Origin: Conidiobolus incongruus B7586
Taxonomy: Eukaryota > Entomophthoromycota > Entomophthoromycetes > Entomophthorales > Conidiobolaceae
DNA length: 20,979 nt
Assembly: GCA_000697335.1 (NCBI GenBank)
Contig: JNEM01014808.1
Location: 1 to 20,979 of the forward strand
Direction: 5' to 3'
Numbering within the stretch: the stretch's first letter is position 1; each line of letters starts with the position of its first letter. The notes beneath the pieces were generated by a model. It saw only the letters and a list, made by a program, of their open reading frames with translations. It had not been told where the DNA came from and did not search any database. Made by a program: the position numbers and the translations under genes. This document shows positions 1 to 8,585 of this stretch, piece by piece.

Positions 1-182
1 CTACTACTGCTGATTTAGTCGCCCGCTTTAATGCCCCATTCAACAGTAATCATGGTCGGATCGCCAGGGAACTGATCATCGGCAGTCTACCTCAGTTTGT
101 AGGCACAATGCTTCACAATCTGGCTTACACAATGGCTATGTCAGTATCCTCGATGACGCTCAAGGAGCTAATAACCGTGACA
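1..182 (+). repeat. 5' LTR, last 182 bp
   Basis: This stretch is repeated at 5545-5726 with one mismatch (G at 25, T at 5569). It ends in TGACA, directly before the primer binding site, as an LTR should. The window begins inside it. Confidence 0.95.
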
Positions 183-1600
183 CTTGGCACCCAACGTGGG
201 GGGAGTCTATCGGAAATACCAAAGGCTGCCCTCAAGACCATCAGGAAAACTGCTAAGGATTTAATTAGTTATGTCTTGTGGAATGAAAAGAACGCTGCGC
301 CCGTCGACAAGATGGATGATAACTTCTTAATCAACCCTCAGAACATTGTCAAGGATAGAATAGCCGAGTTGCACACTGACCTAAAGGCCTTACCAGAAGC
401 GCTACCAACGTACGATTACACAGTACTAATGCCCGGGCCCACAGCTCAAGCCCCCACGACTCTAACATCTACCTCCACACCGACGACACCTACGAGTCAA
501 ACTTTCCGCAGGGGAAAACTCGACTGGCCAAAGACAATGTTTCCTCAGAGGCCCACACCAACGACACCTCAAGCACTTAGTCTAGATCCCTACCAACCAC
601 AACCATCGTCAACCACCAATGCCAGCAATCCTAGCTCATTGCCTGGCTTTTTCACAGTTGGAGTCTCAGGTGCTCCCACCAGTTCAACTACTACGCACCA
701 AGAACAACGGAACACCGGATCACCTAAACAACCCAAAGATAAGTTGGACGATGACAATCAGGAGTGGTGGGAAGGCCATTCCAACGGCAAATCCTCCAAA
801 ACTCGTAAACTCCGGTTCAAATACGATGGAGAAGGAGCTACCGAAGCTCTCACATTCATACAAGCATACGACCTTGCTACGTCCAGAGACCATTGGTCAG
901 ATGACGAGAAAGTCGCCTACTTACCTGATCATCTATTGGATTCCGCACTCCAATGGTTTATTTTACAATTCCCAGACGGATTGCCCCATTGGATAGAACT
1001 AAAGCAACTTTTCTTACAACACTTTGTCCCTCATCAAAGTCCCCTACATTACACCGCACGCCTTAGAGCCATTAACTCTAAGAAATTTTCCAATTTTAAT
1101 CAATACATATCCGCTTTTGAGAAAGAACTAAGAGCCATTCCTAGAGGCGCCGTGCCACAACACGACGCAATCAACATCTTCTTGTCTGGTGTAAATCCTG
1201 AGCTTCAACGCGATCTCACCCTACAACGTTACTTCACCGTATATGACGCCATCGCTCAAGCGAAATTCTTGTATGACAATCGACTATACTTAAGTCATGA
1301 TACGTCCTCACGTAAACTATCGGCCAAAGGAGCTAACCATGTTACTCCTACCACTAATCGCAAGAATACTGGTAAATGGTGCACCTATCACAAGACAAAC
1401 ACACACTCAGATAAGGAATGTCGAGCTCAAAAAACCAACAACCTCTCAGAAGAACATCATGTAGATGTTGTAGATGCCAATTCAACTCCTAATTCAGATA
1501 CCTCTAATCAACCACCACCTAAGCACGTTGCTGGGTTCGTCAATACCCAAAGCCGATCTGTGTACACCACTACCAACAAGTCAAAGCCGGATCCCAGTGT
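3..1600 (+). other. gag part: capsid-like domain and zinc knuckle
   Basis: A Pro/Thr/Ser-rich stretch (about 430-720) precedes a retrotransposon-gag-like helical domain at about 800-1280, recognisable by motifs such as LQWF and NPELQRDL. The zinc-knuckle-like motif C-x2-H-x4-H-x4-C lies at 1380-1421. This part would form the particle and bind element RNA. The boundary with protease is approximate. Confidence 0.8.
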
Positions 1601-4600
1601 ACAGTTTCTTTGGACTTCCGCATCTGCAGCCTCAATACCTGTAACTATCGACGATATACCTATTACCGCCATCCTAGATACTGGGTGTGCTGGAATAGTT
1701 GTCAGCGCCAACCTACTACCAAAACTAACTCAACAACCGACACCTATAAATTCTGTCAGTATTAGCACAGCGGAAAGGAACACCGCCGCTACTTTAGGAT
1801 TCCAAAGACTACGCTTCCGCATAGGAACAGAAATCATACATTGTCCCGCCATCGTCCTACCAAGTAGTGGATACGATATGCTATTAAGTACTAACGTATT
1901 AGGTCACTTAGGTGCAAGAATTGATTTCAAAACCAATCAAGTCCATCTCCCTAACTCTAGCGTCTCTTTTAACTGGAAGCCTCTCCACACTACACAGGTA
2001 AATACTGCTATGGTCGTGCCACTGCCTTATAACCACTCCCAGTCCACCACTTATGCTCTGCATGTTGACGTCGACGACGGTCCCCGCACTGTCAATTACT
2101 TCCAACTGTACACTCGGGTACAAAACACCTATTCTAACAAGGATGGTCGATTAACCCTAAAATCCGTACATCCAGTCACCATCGGACCGCAAGAAACACT
2201 AAAGGTTGCTACTGGCCTTACCGTCAACATCCCAGAAGGTTTAATTGGGCTCATCATTGCCCATCATTGGAGTAATGAACTACAATTAATTATAGGTAAT
2301 GGTGCTCTCTACCCAAAGCAATATCCAGAACTACAAATATTAGTCCATAATCCCAACTCGCAAGCTATTACTTTACATCCTGGTCAAGCTATTGCTCACC
2401 TCCAATTAGTCAGTGCACCCCATGCTAAGTTTGAAGCCACTGAACAAAGGCCTCCTGAACCAGCGCCTGCTCCAGCTAACACCGTCATTGACCCACCTAA
2501 CTTGCTAGCTAAGTTAGAGGATACCATAAAAACTCGTTTAGAGCATTTACCCCTGCAACAGTCCCAACAAATAAGACTATTATTGGAAAAATACGCACCA
2601 CTGTTTGAAAATTCCCTATCAGTACCGGGCTTAGTCCCTACAACAACTCATTCTATTGATACTGGTGATGCGCCACCCTTCAAAGCTAAACCATATGTCA
2701 AGTCCCATAAAGACATCCAAACTGAAAAGGAAGAAATCCAAGCCATGTTGGAAGCGGGAGTTATCTCTCCCTCCAACTCTCCTTGGTCCTCTCCTGTAGT
2801 GTTAGTAACAAAAAAGGATGGCACTACACGTTTCTGCGTAGATTATAGAAGGTTAAACGCCATCACGAAAAAAGATGCCTATCCAATCCCTAGAGTTGAC
2901 ATCTTGCTTGAACGATTCCATAAAGCCAAGGTCTTCACCTCGCTAGATCTAACTAGCGGATATTGGCAAATACCGATGAACCCTAGTGATAAAGAAAAAA
3001 CTGCCTTTTCCTCTGTGCATGGAATGTATCACTTTAATGTGATGCCATTTGGCCTTACAAATGCACCGTCATCTTTTCAACGACTTATGGATGAAGTCTT
3101 ACAATCCGTCCTAGATAAATTCGTAGCTGTATACCTCGACGATCTCATCATATACTCTGAAAACTTCGTTAAGCACGTGGAACATCTAGATCAAGTCTTC
3201 GCCCTATTAAATAAGTATAACCTTAAGGTGAAACTAAAGAAATGTTCACTAGTCCAACAAGAATTACTATATTTAGGTTATGTTATTTCCGCAAATGGCA
3301 AAAAGCCAGACCCTTCGAAGATACAAGCAATCAACGAGTTAAAAATCCCGGCTAACGTCAAGGAACTACAATCTTTCTTAGGATTGGTCAATTACTATCG
3401 CTCATTTATACCTAATATTTCTGTAGTGGCTGCCCCTCTATTTAATCTCCTAAAAAAGAATGTACCTTTTGAATTGAATCCCTCACATTACGACGCTATC
3501 AAGTCTTTAAGAACTACCTTACTCAAGCTCCAGTTCTCATTCATCCCGACTTCAGCAAACCTTTCACCATCCATACTGACGCTTCTACTACAGGTCTAGG
3601 CGTTGTACTATGTCAGTATGATGAACAACAACAAGAGCATCCCATCGCTTACTTTTCCAGAACTCTAACTCCTGCTGAGAAGAATTATACCATCACAGAG
3701 TTAGAATGCTTAGCAATTTTGTTCGCTATCAGAAAATGCCATTATTACTTACATGGTAACACTTTCCATGTCATTACCGATCATAGCGCCCTTCAATGGT
3801 TACTCAACCTCAAAGATCCATCAGGACGACTCGCCAGATGGGCACTCAAGCTACAATGTTACAACTTCACAATCAAACACCGACCTGGTTTAAAACATCA
3901 GAACGCTGATGCATTATCTAGATTAGCCGCTGTAACTCAGTTAACTGATACACAAGTCATTATCAATTATCAACGACAACAAATCATTCCTCCGGAATGG
4001 AAGGCACGTCAAGGTGAGTTAGAAAAACTTGCAATGATATTAAAAGAACACAACGGCAAACTCTATAAAAAAGAAGCCGACAAATCCCTCCTATTCATCG
4101 ATAGTGCTGATCGATTACCCACAGTTGAGCATGTACATCGATTACTCGGTCATTTAGGATTCGAAAAATGTTACCAATACGCCAAGAGTCACTTCTTTTG
4201 GCTAGGTCTGAGACAAACAGTTCTTTGGGCCGTTTCCCGCTGTCTACAGTGTCAAAAGAACAGTGGCCGTGCTTTGACACAACCTCTCTTCACTATTCCT
4301 TCAACTTACTGCTTTGAAAAAGTTGCAATAGACTTTGTAGGTCCTCTGCCGCTTACCGCTGATGGTAACCGCTTCATTATAGTTCTGGTTGATCTATACT
4401 CACGATGGGTTGAAGCAATACCCAGTCCGGAAATCGACACTCCTTCTACTGCCAATTTCCTACTCTCAGTTATTCAACGATATGGATGTCCACGCCAAAT
4501 CATCTCTGATCAGGGCCCTGTCTTTATCGGTGAAACCTGGCAACAGTTATTACGCGAGCTACGCATAGAACAGCGTTTAACCGCTGCCTATATGCCATCA

Positions 4601-5137
4601 ACCAACGGTTTAGTAGAAAGAATGAACCAAACCATACTTCGAGGATTGCGAAAACTCACTCAATTGCATGCCACTACTTGGGATCGCTATCTTGGTCACA
4701 TCCTCATGGGATTACGGTTCACGCCTAACGAAACAACTAAGGTATCCCCATTTAAAGCTCTCTACAATCGACAACCAATACTACCAGTGCAACTAAAACA
4801 CATTGCTCAACAGTTCACTGATGATGAATCACTCACCACCGCCATTCACTCACTTAACCAACATCACAAACAATTACAAGCCAACGTCTACCAGTTTCAG
4901 ATTAAGAGAAATCGTTATCCACCTGGAACCGCTGGTTATACGCAATATAAACCTGGTGATAAAGTTCTCTGGTACCGTTCCCCGTCCGCAAGAAGTAACA
5001 AGATGAATTCTCCTTGGAGTGGTCCTTGTGAAGTTGTGCGCCGAACACCAGACAATTACTACAATATTATCAACAGAGAAACACACCGTACCATTACCAA
5101 CGTCCACTACTCCAAACTCAAACCTGTGAAAGAGTGA
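3..5137 (+). CDS. gag-pol coding region of the Ty3/Gypsy element (fossil, about one break)
   Basis: The region covers gag to the integrase end, stopping just before the polypurine tract. Domains in order are capsid-like gag, a C-x2-H-x4-H-x4-C knuckle, DTG protease, dUTPase-like domain, reverse transcriptase with YLDD, RNase H, and integrase with zinc-binding, catalytic and GPY/F-type parts. Gag to reverse transcriptase are in one frame with no stop between gag and pol, so a single polyprotein was likely the original product. The gag frame is already open at the window edge, inside the 5' LTR. The 3' LTR carries the same frame with an ATG at 5523, so translation probably starts within the LTR. 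The region is treated as a fossil with about one break. Confidence 0.85.
185..202 (+). promoter_or_regulatory. Primer binding site, tRNA-Lys-like
   Basis: TGGCACCCAACGTGGGG starts two bases after the 5' LTR. It begins with TGG, the complement of a tRNA 3' CCA end. It differs at one position from the retroviral site TGGCGCCCAACGTGGGG, which pairs with the 3' end of tRNA-Lys (Lys1,2 type). The family uses such a site to prime minus-strand DNA. The host tRNA-Lys sequence is not in the window, so the match is from memory of other organisms. Confidence 0.75.
1630..1960 (+). other. Aspartic protease domain
   Basis: The retropepsin signature ILDTGCAG is near 1671, followed downstream by a hydrophobic YDMLLSTNVLG segment typical of the second half of retroelement proteases. 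It would cleave the polyprotein inside the particle. It sits between the gag knuckle and the dUTPase-like domain. Confidence 0.85.
2090..2425 (+). other. dUTPase-like domain between protease and reverse transcriptase
   Basis: The pattern resembles trimeric dUTPases: PVTIGPQETLKVATGL, then NIPEGLIGLI, then a beta-rich segment ending in HPGQAIAHLQLV. This parallels the family's 'i-PpGet-lvpTGi-veiPeGy-G' and 'GdrIAQLi' stretches. dUTPase is known in several retrovirus groups and I believe in some fungal Gypsy elements, where it may lower uracil in new DNA. The resemblance is to the fold pattern; whether this one is catalytic cannot be judged here. Confidence 0.7.
2640..3330 (+). other. Reverse transcriptase domain
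   Basis: Clear Ty3/Gypsy reverse transcriptase motifs are present: SPWSSPVVLVTKKDGTTRFC, LDLTSGYWQI, MPFGLTNAPSSFQ and the catalytic VYLDDLIIYS box near 3127-3156, followed by the thumb segment LGLVNYYRSFI. The domain copies element RNA into DNA in the particle. Confidence 0.95.
3480..3900 (+). other. RNase H domain
   Basis: Typical Gypsy RNase H segments follow reverse transcriptase, including a YTITELECLAI-type block and VITDHSALQWLL near 3770-3810. The domain removes the RNA strand during reverse transcription. Boundaries are approximate. Confidence 0.85.
4085..5137 (+). other. Integrase domain
   Basis: An N-terminal HHCC zinc-binding part is seen (HRLLGHLGF...CLQCQK, about 4130-4260). 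The DDE catalytic core follows, with AIDFVGPLP near 4325, SDQGPVFIGE near 4505 and the STNGLVERMNQT block near 4600. A GPY/F-type module (WSGPCEVV, about 5015) follows, then the end HYSKLKPVK. No chromodomain is visible. The enzyme joins element DNA to the host chromosome. Confidence 0.92.
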
Positions 5138-5148
5138 TAAAAGGTCTC

Positions 5149-5159
5149 GGAGGGGGTAA
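5149..5159 (+). promoter_or_regulatory. Polypurine tract
   Basis: GGAGGGGGTAA lies directly before the 3' LTR start TGTGACA, the standard position of the plus-strand primer. It fixes the 5' boundary of the LTR at 5160. Confidence 0.85.
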
Positions 5160-5236
5160 TGTGACACTTATTATCTAATGGATACCTTCTCTCACTCAAA
5201 ATCACTACCAAATCTCCGATTATCCCAATTAAGCCA

Positions 5237-5244
5237 TATAAATA
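5237..5244 (+). promoter_or_regulatory. LTR TATA box
   Basis: TATAAATA sits 77 bp into the 3' LTR, a plausible U3 position. The matching part of the 5' LTR is outside the window. Confidence 0.5.
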
Positions 5245-5388
5245 ATCTCAACCAGTTATGAATAAGGCTCCAAACCCTTGATATCACAAAATCCATATGT
5301 CTTACAACCACGCTATTGATCCGTAATGGCCTATTTATGCCAACCCTTCCCACTCAATCCAAAAGAGGACTTTCTATTCTACTCCACA

Positions 5389-5394
5389 AATAAA
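5389..5394 (+). terminator. LTR polyadenylation signal
   Basis: A canonical AATAAA lies about 150 bp downstream of the LTR TATA box, consistent with the 3' end signal of the element transcript. Confidence 0.4.
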
Positions 5395-5726
5395 CCTTAT
5401 TTTCCTACTAAAAACCTGCTCTCAAACGTACTCAAGAGGCCGCTTATAGCTTCACTTGAAACATATTCTATTATCCGTCTGCATCCATTCCTATTGATAT
5501 TCTGTGACTTTGCCTTCTTAGCATGTCAAATCCTCACACTGCCACTACTACTGCTGATTTAGTCGCCCTCTTTAATGCCCCATTCAACAGTAATCATGGT
5601 CGGATCGCCAGGGAACTGATCATCGGCAGTCTACCTCAGTTTGTAGGCACAATGCTTCACAATCTGGCTTACACAATGGCTATGTCAGTATCCTCGATGA
5701 CGCTCAAGGAGCTAATAACCGTGACA

Positions 5727-5828
5727 GATCTTCGCTGTACCAGCATTACTAAATGTTAAATCAAATTTTCCGTTATTTATATTACCAAACTTGTTTATTT
5801 TCAAAATTTTATACATAATTAATTTCAT
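5727..5828 (-). other. Possible interrupted host coding fragment next to the LTR
   Basis: On the minus strand an ATG at 5828 (or in frame at 5816) opens a frame that stays open to the edge of the LTR and includes NGKFDLTFSNAGTAKI, more protein-like than the surrounding AT-rich sequence. Bases 5727-5760 are also richer in G+C than what follows. This could be a piece of a host gene or older repeat hit by the retroelement. The plus strand is also open here, so chance is a real possibility. Confidence 0.2.
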
Positions 5829-7226
5829 TTTTTTTTAAATATTAAAAAATTTCCTTCCTTAATCAATAATTTCATATACTACATAAACTAAATTCCTTTC
5901 TTATTGTATTAAAATAATTTACATTAATCTGTATATATTAAATATAACTGATAATTTATCAGACATAATAAAATATATTATAATGATTGATATTTATCAT
6001 TAAGAGCGATTTATAATATTGGACAAATATGGATAAAATATATTAATTGAAATATGCTATTTCATTTTTATTATAATTTCATTAGTTTATATCAAGTATT
6101 TAATTGCGTTTTTGAACATTGAATTAAATTTAATTACACTATTTTTTGTGTTAGAAAAAGTATACAATATAACTATCATTTTTTAATTTTAAGAAAATAA
6201 AATTCAACTCAGAAAAACTACCATGTTGAATCTTTATATATATTAGAAATAGTAAAAAATTATAAATCAGTATATTTTTCATTAGATATTGTTTAATTTA
6301 TTAAAATTGATTATTCATTTATTTTTGTAAAATAATAATATAATTAGAGGGTAAGTGCACAGGCATCGACTGGTAACTATAAAATAGTAAATAATAACAT
6401 TTTATAACAAACATAAAATTATTTACCAATATTATAAATATAATAAGTAAGTATTCAGCATAAAATGAGAGTATTCTTTAATCTCCACTTGCAAATTGTG
6501 TTGACTTAATATTGATCAAATTTTTAAAAAACCTCAAAAACCATGCTTGTACCTGAAATAATATTCATCATTTTAATGATAATCTAATTATCATAATTTA
6601 ATAATTTAGCGCCTGAATACCTATTAATTTACACTTAATCCAACTTAATTTTCATAATGAATTCAACTAAATAATTACAATATGCCAAATTTAATCACAA
6701 TTTCCAAATTTTTGCTCATTCACAATTCGGAGTTAATAACACTATGAATTAAGCAATTCTATCATGATCGAAAAAAATACTTGAGCAGTGATAATAAAAT
6801 GTGGATTAAAGTGATTCAAAACGATTAAATATGATTTATTATTAGATTAAAATTAAGGTGATCAACTATAATTTAATTCGGTTTGTTAGTGAAATAGTAA
6901 TTTGTAAATCTGATCCAAATAATTAAAATAAAAAACCAATTCTAAATATATCTAATACAATACAAGTTAAAAATTTTACAAAAGGATTTAAAATTATTTT
7001 TCATCTATATTTTTTCTTAATTAAAATTTTATAAATTTTAAATTACTCTTAATTTTAAAAAAAATACTCTTAATAATTAATTATAGAAAAAATTATTCTT
7101 TTTGATATTTGGTGAATTAGTCATCAATGATATCATTTCATTATAATTTAAATTAAATTGGATTTATTGAAATCATAAGTTAATTTATTAAAAATATTTA
7201 CAAAATGTTTACATAAGTTGTCAAGA
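5829..7226. other. AT-rich intergenic region, no gene seen
   Basis: I find no long frame, tRNA or clear repeat. Poly-A/T runs are common. One short island (6346-6377) is richer in G+C and contains GTAAGTGCAC, but nothing identifies it. The right end holds the 3' flank of the arrestin gene. Confidence 0.6.
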
Positions 7227-8345
7227 TTAATTAGATGATATGGTCTGAGAAAAGGATGGTGGTGGAATGATGGTGAGTTCGTCATAGTTGGGAGGTGAGC
7301 AATCTCTCTGCAATGTGATGGATCCTTCCTCGAGTTGGAGGCCTGAATACACGGGTAATGCTTCTTCATTACCTTCTGTGATGCGATTGGCATTGGAAGG
7401 ATCAAGTATTGTTACCGGGATTTTTAAAGAGATCATTCGGGGTTGATTATTTAAATATAAGCACAGGGATACAACTATCCAGTGTTTGATTTTGATTAAG
7501 TCATTATTTGTTGTGCGAGTGAGATTGCTAGATTCTAAAAGTATCGTGACAGTGGATTGGATCTTGTTAATCTGATGCTTGGGTATTTTGTATTCAGTTT
7601 TGTCTAAATCTTCTTCTTTGATTATTTGGCGACCTTTGGAATCTGTTAAAGTTGTCTTTTGCTGAATACAAAAGGTAATTTTGGCAAATCGACAAATTTT
7701 CAATGGAACTAAGGAGCTCATGTCAATGTGAATGGTTGTAGGTTGACCTGGAATAAGTGCTTTATATGGACTGGTAATAGTATAATCGAGAACATCATTC
7801 CAAACACCAGCAAAGTAGACAGATTCGTATACCAATGAACTTGAAGGAGAGGTCAATCTTTTGACCAAGTAAGGAATAGTGTGTGTGTAGTGTTGGCCTT
7901 TTGAAAGTTTAAGATCAATATTAAATTCATATTTGATACTGGCATCTGGTATTTCAAGTGATGCAGGAAGATCGCCAGGTAATACCAATTCAAAGGGATA
8001 TGAGTATTGACCTTCAGGTACTTCAAAGTAGGAACTATTTTCACTTTCATAAAAGTTCCAAGCTTGAGTGATCAATTCTTTGTGTCCATGATGAGATAAT
8101 CCATTTTGAGAGATGCAGGTTCTGATGAATCCTTCAAATTTCATATTAATCTTGGCAATTTTGATTGGTACTTTAGTAGTTAAGATCATGTGACCTTGAA
8201 CTACTACACCGCTACATTCTGAAGGTTCGCCATGAAATTCGATATGATCTAAAGTAGCAAATTTACACTCTAAGCTCAACCAACTGGGAAGTGAAGGCTG
8301 GGTCAAGTTGAGCTGATTAATGAATTTTTTAAGTATACTAGTCAT
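7227..8345 (-). CDS. Alpha-arrestin (arrestin-related trafficking adaptor) with PY motifs
   Basis: A single-exon gene of 372 codons. The N-terminal arrestin fold runs from about residue 30 to 170, with EFHGEPSECSGVVVQGH, the KINMKFEG strand, and EGQYSYPFELVLPGDLPASL, which is very typical of the family. The C-terminal arrestin fold follows (about 180-320), opening with the YTITSPYKALIPGQPTTI segment. The tail carries LPVY (330-333) and PPNY (351-354), motifs of the L/PPxY class that bind WW domains of Rsp5/Nedd4 ubiquitin ligases. Family members link such ligases to plasma-membrane transporters or receptors and promote their ubiquitination and endocytosis; the cargo here is unknown. The protein is compact, without the long tails of many yeast members. 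The ATG at 8345 is chosen because it begins the only open frame and lies about 35 bp after a TATA box. No membrane segment is seen. Confidence 0.9.
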   Translation of the reverse strand: MTSILKKFINQLNLTQPSLPSWLSLECKFATLDHIEFHGEPSECSGVVVQGHMILTTKVPIKIAKINMKFEGFIRTCISQNGLSHHGHKELITQAWNFYESENSSYFEVPEGQYSYPFELVLPGDLPASLEIPDASIKYEFNIDLKLSKGQHYTHTIPYLVKRLTSPSSSLVYESVYFAGVWNDVLDYTITSPYKALIPGQPTTIHIDMSSLVPLKICRFAKITFCIQQKTTLTDSKGRQIIKEEDLDKTEYKIPKHQINKIQSTVTILLESSNLTRTTNNDLIKIKHWIVVSLCLYLNNQPRMISLKIPVTILDPSNANRITEGNEEALPVYSGLQLEEGSITLQRDCSPPNYDELTIIPPPSFSQTISSN

Positions 8346-8378
8346 TTTGGTGAATAAAGTGAAGTACTATACGAGGAC

Positions 8379-8389
8379 TATTTATATAA
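8379..8389 (-). promoter_or_regulatory. TATA box of the arrestin gene
   Basis: Read on the minus strand, TTATATAAATA ends 33 bp before the arrestin ATG. That spacing would give a very short 5' leader, which is plausible in a compact fungal gene. Confidence 0.4.
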
Positions 8390-8444
8390 GTATTTAAATT
8401 CTTTAATTAAATCTAACAATATTGAATTAATGGGGGAAAGCCAA

Positions 8445-8585
8445 TTAATTAACAAGTATTACTAATACTATGAATAAGATAGATACTACAAAGATGACTA
8501 TGGCAGGATTATTTACTTTGAAGCGATATCTATCAATATTGAAGATGGGATTCACTTGAATAATTACAGTTCCCTGGATCCTCAT
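8445..8585 (-). CDS. Small frame encoding a 46-residue tail-anchored-like peptide
   Basis: An ATG at 8585 opens 46 codons ending in TAA at 8445. The N-terminal half is polar (NIDRYRFKVNN) and the C-terminal half is a continuous hydrophobic stretch, AIVIFVVSILFIVLVILV, stopping one residue later. This is the layout of a tail-anchored membrane protein. G+C is about 30%, closer to host exons than to intergenic DNA. TATATAAATG overlaps the start, so that TATA could not serve this ATG unless transcription starts further on. An in-frame stop directly precedes the ATG. I do not recognise a family. It may be a small gene, an upstream frame of the arrestin transcript or a terminal exon. Chance is possible, since AT-rich DNA readily spells Ile/Leu/Val/Phe. 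Confidence 0.3.
   Translation of the reverse strand: MRIQGTVIIQVNPIFNIDRYRFKVNNPAIVIFVVSILFIVLVILVN

Larger units (their letters stand above)
1..5726 (+). mobile_element. Ty3/Gypsy LTR retroelement, 5' end outside window
   Basis: Parts in order are a partial 5' LTR, a primer binding site, gag, aspartic protease, a dUTPase-like domain, reverse transcriptase, RNase H, integrase, a polypurine tract and a complete 3' LTR. Integrase after RNase H is the Ty3/Gypsy order, not Ty1/Copia. I see no chromodomain after integrase. The LTRs differ at one of 182 comparable bases, so the insertion is recent. The coding region looks nearly whole, with about one break. Composition is clearly richer in G+C than the AT-rich host DNA. 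If the 5' LTR matches the 567 bp 3' LTR, about 385 bp lie before the window, so a target-site duplication cannot be checked. Confidence 0.96.
5160..5726 (+). repeat. 3' LTR, 567 bp, complete
   Basis: It starts TGTGACAC after the polypurine tract and ends CCGTGACA, giving TGT...ACA ends. Its last 182 bp match 1-182 with one difference. A TATA box (5237-5244) and an AATAAA signal (5389-5394) fit a U3 promoter and transcript end. A frame opening at ATG 5523 continues to the LTR end and matches the one that enters gag in the 5' copy. Confidence 0.93.

Noticed and set aside
5326-5562. Frame across the middle of the 3' LTR
   Set aside because: It lies in LTR sequence containing the polyadenylation signal and differs from the gag-entering frame.
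6346-6377. G+C-richer island with GTAAGTGCAC, considered as splice site or small RNA
   Set aside because: No open frame before it, no acceptor-linked exon after it, and no RNA family recognised.
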